Assembly (NCBI GenBank): GCA_030670005.1
Contig: DAOVCL010000112.1
Location: forward strand, 1-6,707
Direction of reading: 5' to 3'
DNA length: 6,707 nucleotides
Source of the DNA: Candidatus Zixiibacteriota bacterium
Lineage (GTDB): Bacteria; SM23-81; DAOVCL01
Positions 1 to 5,303 of this stretch are shown in pieces. Position 1 is the stretch's first letter. The number at the start of each line of letters is the position of its first letter. The notes beneath the pieces are model-generated. The model saw only the letters and a list, made by a program, of their open reading frames with translations, made no database searches and was not told the origin of the DNA. The position numbers and the translations under genes are program-made.

Positions 1-264
1 CTGGAGATGGTGGATTATGTCTGTATCTTTGATGAGGAGACCCCCTATCGAATCATCTCCCTTCTTCAGCCCGATTATATTGTTAAAGGGGGGGATTGGG
101 AGTCGGAAGAGGTGGTGGGAAAGGGGATAGTGGAGGGAAGAGGGGGGAAGGTGGTGACTGTGGAGGTTGTAGAGGAGAAAAGCACAAGGGGCTTGATCCA
201 AAAGATATTGGAGAGATATTGTACAGTGGGGGATAAAAACCCAAAAAGTTCCCTTGACAGGTGA
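1..264 (+). CDS. RfaE/HldE-type D-glycero-beta-D-manno-heptose 1-phosphate adenylyltransferase, C-terminal part (5' end outside window)
   Basis: The frame is open from base 1 to the TGA at 262-264, giving the last 87 residues of a longer protein. Visible landmarks are FDEETP, then LLQPDYIVKGGDW, then a closing STRGLIQKI. Together these are characteristic of the C-terminal half of the cytidylyltransferase-like domain of RfaE (HldE domain II). From family knowledge, this enzyme transfers AMP from ATP to heptose 1-phosphate, making ADP-heptose for the inner core of lipopolysaccharide in the cytosol. The start codon and catalytic HxGH motif would lie upstream, so I cannot tell a stand-alone RfaE2 from the C-terminus of a bifunctional HldE. 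The last about 15 residues are not conserved in the family as I know it, and the DNA there doubles as a promoter for the next gene. Confidence 0.85.
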   Translation: MEMVDYVCIFDEETPYRIISLLQPDYIVKGGDWESEEVVGKGIVEGRGGKVVTVEVVEEKSTRGLIQKILERYCTVGDKNPKSSLDR

Positions 265-282
265 GCGTCGTTTTGCTATTAT
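254..282 (+). promoter_or_regulatory. sigma70-type promoter for the TPR-peptidase-efp-accB unit
   Basis: The -35 box TTGACA (254-259) is a perfect consensus. A 17-bp spacer separates it from TATTAT (277-282), a 5/6 match to the -10 box. Transcription would start near 289, leaving a leader of about 100 nt before the TPR gene. The -35 box lies inside the last codons of the heptose adenylyltransferase gene. No hairpin terminator is visible between that gene and this promoter. Confidence 0.75.
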
Positions 283-372
283 ACCTAAGAGGGTTTTTAA
301 ATTATACTGCAGAGATCCCAGAGGTAACAGAGAGGAAAATAATTTTTTACAAGGTCTTTTGATTACTTTCGG

Positions 373-383
373 GAAAGGAGGTG
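373..383 (+). promoter_or_regulatory. Extended Shine-Dalgarno that decides the TPR gene start
   Basis: GAAAGGAGGTG is an 11-nt perfect complement of the usual 16S rRNA 3' end (known consensus; the organism's own 16S is not in view). Its end is 4 nt from an in-frame CTG at 388 but 19 nt from the next in-frame start, TTG at 403. No in-frame ATG or GTG lies nearby. The spacing therefore favours CTG 388. Confidence 0.7.
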
Positions 384-387
384 GATT

Positions 388-1740
388 CTGGCAAACTCTG
401 ATTTGAGTGGTAGGTTCCAGGTCTTTGCCAAATTGGCAGGTAGGCTGCTGGCCGAAGGCAATGTGGACAAGGCAATATCTATCTGTGAGAAAGGTCTTGA
501 GGTATATCCTCACTATAAGGAGGCCAAACTCATTTTGGGAGAGGCCTATCTAACCAAGGGGATGTTGGCTGAGGCCAAAGGGAATCTGGAAGAGGCTTTA
601 GAGCTGGATCAGGGGAATCTAAGGGCACTCCAGGGTTTAATGGAGATAGCTCAGAGGGAAGAGGATATGGATAGGGCCGTCCAACTCTCAGAATTTATCC
701 TGCAGATAGAGCCTTCCAATAGGAAGGCCATAAGCCTTTTGGAGGAGTATGAGAGAGAGCAACCCCCAGGGCCGGAGGAGATCTCCACAGGGATTGAGAG
801 GCCGCCCGCAGAGGAAAAGCCAATAAACGAACCCACAGAGGCCCCTTCTTTGGCACCTCCTGAGCAGGAGGTGAGGGCAGCAGAAAAAGGGATTGAAGAG
901 GGGCAAGCTATAAAGTTTCCTCAGGTGGGGGAACCTGAGGAGGAAGTTCCCACCGAGGAGGAAAAAAGGCCGTTAGAGACTGCGCCTGAGGTAGAGGAAA
1001 AAGTTGAAGAGGAGACGGCCACAGAACCTCCTTCTCCAGAGGTCTCCCAGGCAGAGAAGAAGGGGGAACCTCCTCTGGAAGGTGAGAAGCCTATTGAGGT
1101 TCCTTTAGAGGAGGTTGTGAAAGCCGAAGGAGAGGTTGAGGAACAGCCGACCACAGAGCCAACAGAAGCTCCTTCCATAGAGGAGCCTGAGATCTCGTCG
1201 GAGGAGGAAGGAAGACCCCTTGAGGCTCCTCCTGAGGAGGTTGCTGGAGCAGAGGGGGAGATTGAGGAGAAACCTACCGTCCAGCCAGCAGAGCTATCCG
1301 TAGAGGAACCTAAGGCAGCTAAAGAGCCCCCCCCAGTAGAGGAGGCTAAACCTGAAGAGGAGACAATGGAAGCCCCACCTCCTCTGCCAGCGCCCCACGG
1401 CCCCCAAGAGGAGAGGGAATCCCTTGAGGAGGGGGCAGAGGCTCCTTCATTGGGGGAGGAAGAGATCTTACTCCCAAAAGAAGAGGGTGGGGAGATACCT
1501 CCAAAGACTGGGGAGGAGCTGTCAGCCTTGGGGTTGGAGGAGGGGATTGAGAGGTTAGAGAGTGAGTTTGCGGGGATAGAAACCCCCACCTTGGCCGAGA
1601 TCTACTGTAAACAGGGCTTACTGGAGAAGGCCCTGGAGGTCTATGAGGGGCTTTTGGAGAGGGATCCTGAGAACCAGGAGTATAAGACCAGAATCGAGGA
1701 GATTAAAGGGGAGATAGAAGATAGTAAGGATGAGAACTAA
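388..1740 (+). CDS. TPR protein with long acidic Pro/Glu-rich repetitive linker
   Basis: This is a 450-residue protein if started at CTG 388 (445 from TTG 403). Residues about 10-112 hold three tetratricopeptide repeats; examples of the pattern are AGRLLAEGNVDKAISICEKG and the later LGEAYLTKGMLAEAKGNLEE. Residues about 120-395 form a low-complexity linker dominated by Glu, Pro, Ala and Lys. Within it are at least three degenerate units of 42-44 residues. Residues about 399-450 form a last TPR (LAEIYCKQGLLEKALEVYEG) and a charged tail. No signal peptide or membrane segment is visible, so it is probably cytosolic. TPRs are protein-binding scaffolds; the partner here is unknown. It is the first gene after the promoter at 254-282 and overlaps the peptidase gene by 11 nt. 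I know similar TPR-linker-TPR proteins from deltaproteobacterial annotation, but no specific function. Existence of the gene is certain; its role is open. Confidence 0.88.
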   Translation: MANSDLSGRFQVFAKLAGRLLAEGNVDKAISICEKGLEVYPHYKEAKLILGEAYLTKGMLAEAKGNLEEALELDQGNLRALQGLMEIAQREEDMDRAVQLSEFILQIEPSNRKAISLLEEYEREQPPGPEEISTGIERPPAEEKPINEPTEAPSLAPPEQEVRAAEKGIEEGQAIKFPQVGEPEEEVPTEEEKRPLETAPEVEEKVEEETATEPPSPEVSQAEKKGEPPLEGEKPIEVPLEEVVKAEGEVEEQPTTEPTEAPSIEEPEISSEEEGRPLEAPPEEVAGAEGEIEEKPTVQPAELSVEEPKAAKEPPPVEEAKPEEETMEAPPPLPAPHGPQEERESLEEGAEAPSLGEEEILLPKEEGGEIPPKTGEELSALGLEEGIERLESEFAGIETPTLAEIYCKQGLLEKALEVYEGLLERDPENQEYKTRIEEIKGEIEDSKDEN

Positions 1741-2794
1741 GAGGTTAAAGAAGTTGCTGGACTCCCTAAGTGAAATCGATGGATTCTTGATAACTTCCCC
1801 TCCAAACATTTTCTGGCTGACTGGTTTTTCTGGCTCCTCGGGAGTGGCCCTGGTCACTCCCGAGCGGAGGATCTTCATCACCGATTTCCGTTACCAGGAG
1901 CAGTCGGCCGAGGAGGTGAAGGGATGGGAGGTCGTTATTGCTAAGAAGAGGCTCTTCGATGAATTCCCTCAGCTTGGAGTATTCTCTGATGGTTTTAAAC
2001 TTGGCTTTGAGCCAGATCACCTCACCTTTGATGGGTACCAGAGGCTGCGGGAGGTTCTCCCTAAAGCCGAGGTGACCCCTATTAAGGGAAAGGTAGAGGG
2101 CCTGAAGTCCATTAAGGATGAGGGGGAGATCCAGTTGATGAAGGAGACGGCCAAGATAGCTGATGAAGCCTTTTCTGAGGTTCTGAGTCTAATCCACGCG
2201 GGGGCAAAGGAGATTGAACTGGCTACAGAACTTGATTATAGGATGAAAAAGAAGGGAGCAGCAAAGGCTTCATTTGAGACTATTGTGGCCTCTGGTTGGC
2301 GGGCTGCCCTTCCCCACGGTCTCCCCTCAGAAAAGGAGATTAAGTCAGGAGAGATGATTATATTCGACTTTGGGGCCAATTACAGGGGATACTGTTCAGA
2401 CTGCACCAGGACGGTCTTTTTGGGAGAGCCCGATGAGAGGGGGAGGGAGATATATGGTTTGGTACGCAGGGCCCAGAGGGCTGGGTTAGAGGGAGCAAGC
2501 GCCGGGGTTAAAGCCTCTGAACTGGATGGAATGGCTCGTAAGCTCATTGAGGAGGCTGGGTATGGCACTAATTTTGGCCACTCCTTAGGACATGGGGTTG
2601 GGGTCTCGGTTCATGAAGTGCCCAAGGTTTCTGCCCTAAGCGAGGAGAACCTTAGAGAAGGTATGGTAGTGACGATTGAGCCAGGGGTCTATATACCAAA
2701 TTGGGGTGGGGTGAGAATTGAGGATATGGTGGTGATTAGAAGGGATGGATGTGAAATCTTGACGAGTTTAACCAAAGACTTTGTTCAACTGTGA
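1730..2794 (+). CDS. M24 family metallopeptidase (Xaa-Pro aminopeptidase/dipeptidase, PepQ/YqhT-like)
   Basis: This 354-residue protein has the two-domain plan of Xaa-Pro peptidases. The N-terminal creatinase-like domain covers about 1-125 and contains NIFWLTGFSGSSG. The catalytic pita-bread domain covers about 132-354. All five metal ligands are present: D213 (DFG), D224 (SDCTRT), H288 (GHSLGHG), E317 (IEPGVY) and E331 (RIED). The likely catalytic histidines are H196 (PHG) and H295 (VHE). The enzyme is therefore expected to be an active dinuclear-metal hydrolase of peptides with proline in the second position, in the cytosol. Length is typical of the short bacterial form. The ATG at 1730 overlaps the end of the TPR gene by 11 nt and has only a weak Shine-Dalgarno, which suggests translational coupling. 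The gene next to efp is a conserved arrangement (pepQ/yqhT-efp-accB-accC). Sequence alone does not separate aminopeptidase P from prolidase activity. Confidence 0.93.
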   Translation: MRTKRLKKLLDSLSEIDGFLITSPPNIFWLTGFSGSSGVALVTPERRIFITDFRYQEQSAEEVKGWEVVIAKKRLFDEFPQLGVFSDGFKLGFEPDHLTFDGYQRLREVLPKAEVTPIKGKVEGLKSIKDEGEIQLMKETAKIADEAFSEVLSLIHAGAKEIELATELDYRMKKKGAAKASFETIVASGWRAALPHGLPSEKEIKSGEMIIFDFGANYRGYCSDCTRTVFLGEPDERGREIYGLVRRAQRAGLEGASAGVKASELDGMARKLIEEAGYGTNFGHSLGHGVGVSVHEVPKVSALSEENLREGMVVTIEPGVYIPNWGGVRIEDMVVIRRDGCEILTSLTKDFVQL

Positions 2795-2803
2795 GGATGA
2801 AGG

Positions 2804-3361
2804 ATGGCTACTACCGCTGATTTCAGGAATGGGATGGTCATTAGTTTAAGGGGAGGTCTCTATACCATTGTAGAGTTCTTGCATGTAAAACCTGGTAAAG
2901 GTGGAGCCTTTGTGCGCACGAAGTTAAAGAGGGTCTCCGATGGGAGCATTCTGGAAAGGACATTCAGGGCAGGGGAGAGGGTGGAGGAGGCCAGGGTGGA
3001 GAAGAGGCAAATGCAGTACCTATACCAGGCTGAAGGTTTCTACTATTTTATGGATAGCGCAACTTATGATCAGATGCCTGTATCGGGCTCTGTCTTGGGA
3101 GAGGAGAAGTCATTTCTCAAGGAGGGCTCCGAGGTTACCGTATTGACCTATAAAGAGGAGGCTATTGGGATTGAACTCCCCATCTTTGTCGAACTCGCAG
3201 TTGTGGAGACAGAGCCTGGCCTGAAGGGTGATACCGTCTCAGGCGGTTCCAAGCCGGCCAAGTTAGAGACCGGGGCCATAATCCAGGTTCCCCTCTTTGT
3301 GCAGAAGGGAGATAGGGTAAAAGTTGATACCAGAGGGGGGAATTATATAGAGAGGGTTTAG
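2804..3361 (+). CDS. efp: Elongation factor P
   Basis: The protein is 185 residues, the standard EF-P length. An N-terminal KOW-like domain (about 1-63) carries the loop HVKPGKGGAF, with K32 at the tip. OB-fold II follows (about 65-127), and OB-fold III (about 128-185) contains the family signature TGAIIQVPLFVQKGDRV. EF-P binds between the P and E sites of the ribosome and speeds peptide bond formation at consecutive prolines. K32 corresponds to the residue that is beta-lysylated in E. coli (K34) or 5-aminopentanolated in B. subtilis (K32). It is not the arginine used by EarP rhamnosylation. No modification enzyme is encoded in this window. The start ATG follows the peptidase stop by 9 nt, with GAGG 7 nt upstream, so the gene is co-transcribed. 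The neighbouring TPR protein has several proline runs of three or more. Confidence 0.97.
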   Translation: MATTADFRNGMVISLRGGLYTIVEFLHVKPGKGGAFVRTKLKRVSDGSILERTFRAGERVEEARVEKRQMQYLYQAEGFYYFMDSATYDQMPVSGSVLGEEKSFLKEGSEVTVLTYKEEAIGIELPIFVELAVVETEPGLKGDTVSGGSKPAKLETGAIIQVPLFVQKGDRVKVDTRGGNYIERV

Positions 3362-3362
3362 G

Positions 3363-3827
3363 ATGCGAGAGTCTAAGTTGAGAAAATTGGTCAAGTTGGT
3401 GGAGGAGAGCAATATCGATGAGCTGGAGCTATCCAGCTGGGGGGCAAAGGTTAAAATCATCAGGCGGAGGGCGAAGGAGGAGAGAACAGCCCCTATTCCC
3501 GCAGAGGAGGCTTATAGCTCGCCCCGGGTGGTGGAGGTAACCAGTCAACAAGAGGCCCAGCCGGAGGAAGAGCCTAAGGGGAATCATTACGAGGTAAAGT
3601 CACCTATAGTGGGGACATTCTATCGAGCTCCTGCGCCAGATGCTGACCCGTATGTAGAAGAGGGGCAGTTCGTGAAGAAAGGGGATGTAGTCTGTATTGT
3701 GGAAGCGATGAAACTTATGAACGAGATCGAATCCGAGGTCTCCGGTCGTGTAGTTAAGGCCTTGGTGGAGAGTGCCCATCCAGTGGAGTATGACCAACCC
3801 CTGTTTTTGATAGAGTTAGCCACATAA
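3363..3827 (+). CDS. accB: Biotin carboxyl carrier protein of acetyl-CoA carboxylase
   Basis: This 154-residue protein has the AccB layout. It starts with an N-terminal helix (1-33), then a Pro/Glu/Ala-rich flexible linker (about 36-73), then the C-terminal biotinyl domain (about 75-154). The biotinylation motif EAMKLMNEI places the acceptor lysine at K117. The 'thumb' characteristic of AccB is present as SPIVGTFYRAPAPDADPYVE (80-99), which separates it from other biotinyl or lipoyl carriers. AccB carries CO2 on biotin between biotin carboxylase AccC and the carboxyltransferase AccAD in the first step of fatty acid synthesis. The ATG lies one base past the efp stop, with AGAGGG 6 nt upstream inside efp, so the two genes are tightly coupled. 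Unusually, accC is not the next gene: pilT intervenes. The last codons also encode a strong promoter. Confidence 0.97.
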   Translation: MRESKLRKLVKLVEESNIDELELSSWGAKVKIIRRRAKEERTAPIPAEEAYSSPRVVEVTSQQEAQPEEEPKGNHYEVKSPIVGTFYRAPAPDADPYVEEGQFVKKGDVVCIVEAMKLMNEIESEVSGRVVKALVESAHPVEYDQPLFLIELAT

Positions 3828-3835
3828 ACTATAAT
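3807..3835 (+). promoter_or_regulatory. sigma70-type promoter at the end of accB, driving pilT
   Basis: TTGATA (3807-3812, 5/6 to the -35 consensus) is followed after 17 bp by a perfect -10, TATAAT (3830-3835). Transcription would begin near 3842, giving a leader of about 154 nt before pilT. The -35 box is inside accB. The -10 is centred in a 13-nt dyad, AACTAT-A-ATAGTT (3827-3839), which might be an operator or may be chance. Confidence 0.7.
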
Positions 3836-3848
3836 AGTTCACCGCTGA

Positions 3849-3967
3849 TAACCACGGACCAGCCAAAAAATGGTCAATGATCAATGAACAATTATCAATG
3901 GAAAATGGCATCTTCTCTTTTATCTCATTTTAACTTGCTAATTGTTTAATTGATCATTCCGTGGTAA
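3849..3967 (+). repeat. Imperfect inverted-repeat (MITE-like or fold-back) element between accB and pilT
   Basis: Outer arms are ACCACGG (3851-3857) and CCGTGGT (3959-3965). Inside these, AATGATCAAT (3876-3885) pairs with ATTGATCATT (3949-3958), and AACAAT (3887-3892) pairs with ATTGTT (3941-3946). The left arm carries 17 extra bases (3859-3875). TAA flanks the CCACGGA/TCCGTGG ends on both sides (3849-3851 and 3965-3967), which could be a short target duplication but is too short to prove insertion. The left half also has three copies of TCAATG (3874, 3881, 3895). The element is AT-rich, has no ORF, and would lie in the pilT leader. Confidence 0.5.
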
Positions 3968-3995
3968 ATTGTTACTATAGACCCAAGGGGGACTT

Positions 3996-5123
3996 ATGGA
4001 CTTGAGAGAGCTACTGCGGGAGATGTTGGAAAAGGAGGCCTCGGATTTACACCTGAGGGTGGGGATGCCACCTATCTTCCGCATAGATGGAAGGCTTTCC
4101 GCTAAGGATGCCCCTTCGATTGGCCTCGATGATATAAAGGATATGATTAACCAGGGTTTGAGCCAAGAGCAGAGGGAGGCCTTCAATAAAAAGAGGGAAC
4201 TCGATTTGGCCTTAAGTGTATCTAAGTTGGGCCGCTTCCGGGTTAACCTTTATTATCAGAGGGGGACTCCAGGTATGGCCATCAGGTCGGTGAAGCTGAC
4301 CATCCCCAGTTTTGAGGAACTCAATCTTCCTCAGGTAGTGAAGAGATTGGCCGAGGAGCTCAGGGGGTTGATTCTGGTTACCGGGACTACGGGATCTGGC
4401 AAGTCAACTACTTTAGCCACTATGGTGGAGCATATCAACCAGACCCGCAGGGCGAACATATTGACCATAGAAGATCCAATAGAATATGTGCATTTAAACA
4501 AGAAGAGCATCGTTTACCAGAGGGAACTGGGAGGAGATACCGATGGCTTCGACACGGCTTTGAGACAGGCCTTCAGGCAGGATCCGGATGTTATACTTTT
4601 GGGGGAGATAAGGGATTTAGAGACGATGCAAATTGCTTTAACTGCCGCCGATACCGGCCACCTCGTTCTCTCTACCCTCCACACCTTGAATGCCATCGAG
4701 ACCATTAATCGAATTGTCTCGTTCTTCCCTCCTCATCAGCACCAGCAAATCCGCCTCCTCCTCTCCGGGGTACTGAAGGCGGTCATCTCTCAGAGGCTCT
4801 TGAATATGGCCAATAGGAAGGGTAGGGTCCCTGCGGTGGAGGTGCTGGTAAGCACAGGCTCGGTCAGGGATTACCTTATTGACCCCCTAAAGACCCACCA
4901 GATCACCGATCTTATGGAGGAAGGGGGGGTGCAATATGGGATGCAGACCTTTGATCAGTCCATTTTAAGGCTTTATCAGCAGGGGCTAATCACCTATGAA
5001 GATGCCCTTCTCCACAGCACAAATCCCGACGACTTAGAGCTCAAGGTCAAGGGTATTACCGGGGCGGCAGACAGGAGATGGACGGAGTTTCAGAGAAGCG
5101 AGGGGGCAGACTCCCCATCATGA
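3996..5123 (+). CDS. pilT: Type IV pilus retraction ATPase, PilT/PilU family
   Basis: This 375-residue protein has the complete architecture of a secretion-superfamily hexameric ATPase. The N-terminal PAS-like domain (about 1-105) opens with ASDLHLRVG. Then come Walker A GTTGSGKST (130-138, K136), the Asp box ILTIEDPIEYVH (155-166), Walker B DVILLGEIRD (198-207, catalytic E204) and the His box TGHLVLSTLHT (220-230, H222 and H229). From family knowledge, it disassembles pilin at the inner-membrane base to retract type IV pili for twitching, DNA uptake or adhesion. The C-terminal AIRNLIRE motif of classical PilT is replaced by SVRDYLID (289-296), with R291 kept. YGMQTFDQS (314-322) is shared by PilT and PilU relatives, so a PilU-like role is possible. 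ATG 3996 has AAGGGGG 4 nt upstream. No other pilus gene is present. The gene sits alone between accB and accC. Confidence 0.93.
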   Translation: MDLRELLREMLEKEASDLHLRVGMPPIFRIDGRLSAKDAPSIGLDDIKDMINQGLSQEQREAFNKKRELDLALSVSKLGRFRVNLYYQRGTPGMAIRSVKLTIPSFEELNLPQVVKRLAEELRGLILVTGTTGSGKSTTLATMVEHINQTRRANILTIEDPIEYVHLNKKSIVYQRELGGDTDGFDTALRQAFRQDPDVILLGEIRDLETMQIALTAADTGHLVLSTLHTLNAIETINRIVSFFPPHQHQQIRLLLSGVLKAVISQRLLNMANRKGRVPAVEVLVSTGSVRDYLIDPLKTHQITDLMEEGGVQYGMQTFDQSILRLYQQGLITYEDALLHSTNPDDLELKVKGITGAADRRWTEFQRSEGADSPS

Positions 5124-5156
5124 ACTTAGCTCCCTTCGGTTGCTAACTTCTCCATA

Positions 5157-5190
5157 GGGTCTCACCGACCCTTCCCGATTGAGATCGGGA
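5157..5190 (+). repeat. Two adjacent small stem-loops downstream of pilT
   Basis: GGGTC (5157-5161) pairs with GACCC (5167-5171) around a 5-nt loop. TCCCGAT (5173-5179) pairs perfectly with ATCGGGA (5184-5190) around the tetraloop TGAG. Neither is followed by a T-run, so a classical intrinsic terminator is not supported. They may slow 3' decay of the pilT message or be the remains of a dispersed palindromic repeat. Confidence 0.5.
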
Positions 5191-5218
5191 CTCGGATTGC
5201 TCCGCTGTCATGATTGAA

Positions 5219-5244
5219 TCCCGCACTTATACATAAGTGCGGGA
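5219..5244 (+). repeat. 26-bp near-perfect palindrome between pilT and accC
   Basis: TCCCGCACTTAT (5219-5230) and its exact reverse complement ATAAGTGCGGGA (5233-5244) flank a central AC. As RNA it would form an 11-bp stem with a 4-nt loop, G+C-rich at the base. It lacks a following T-tract (the next bases are CTTCAAATAA). It could be a U-less terminator, a bidirectional hairpin, a dimeric-regulator operator for accC, or a genome-wide palindromic repeat. The symmetry itself is certain; the role is unknown. Confidence 0.6.
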
Positions 5245-5303
5245 CTTCAAATAACCCCTGACCCATCGGAATTTCTTAGAGACTCCGAAATGCATAGGTA
5301 AGA

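Noticed and set aside
366..377. Small hairpin CTTT-CGGG-AAAG overlapping the Shine-Dalgarno of the TPR gene
   Set aside because: A 4-bp, mostly A-T stem is too weak to support a regulatory switch.
265..387. Search for a terminator of the heptose gene, or a riboswitch, in the leader
   Set aside because: There are T-runs (295-299 and 343-348) but no convincing stem before them, and I recognise no riboswitch core.
921..1589. A 222-codon reading frame on the minus strand, rich in Ser and Gly
   Set aside because: It is the antisense shadow of the GAG/GAA/CCT-rich linker of the TPR gene. Its low-complexity composition follows from that, and no domain or ribosome binding site supports it.
3874..3900. 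Three TCAATG copies as a CRISPR-like or iteron array
   Set aside because: The units are 6 nt, unevenly spaced, and form part of the inverted-repeat element. No spacers or origin context is present.
3950..3978. Possible second pilT promoter TTGATC-17-TACTAT
   Set aside because: Both boxes are only 4/6 matches and the start site would fall on the ribosome binding site. The promoter at 3807-3835 is far better.
5124..5303. A promoter or small RNA gene for accC
   Set aside because: No pair of -35 and -10 boxes with proper spacing was found, and the hairpins do not form a tRNA-like or known ncRNA fold.
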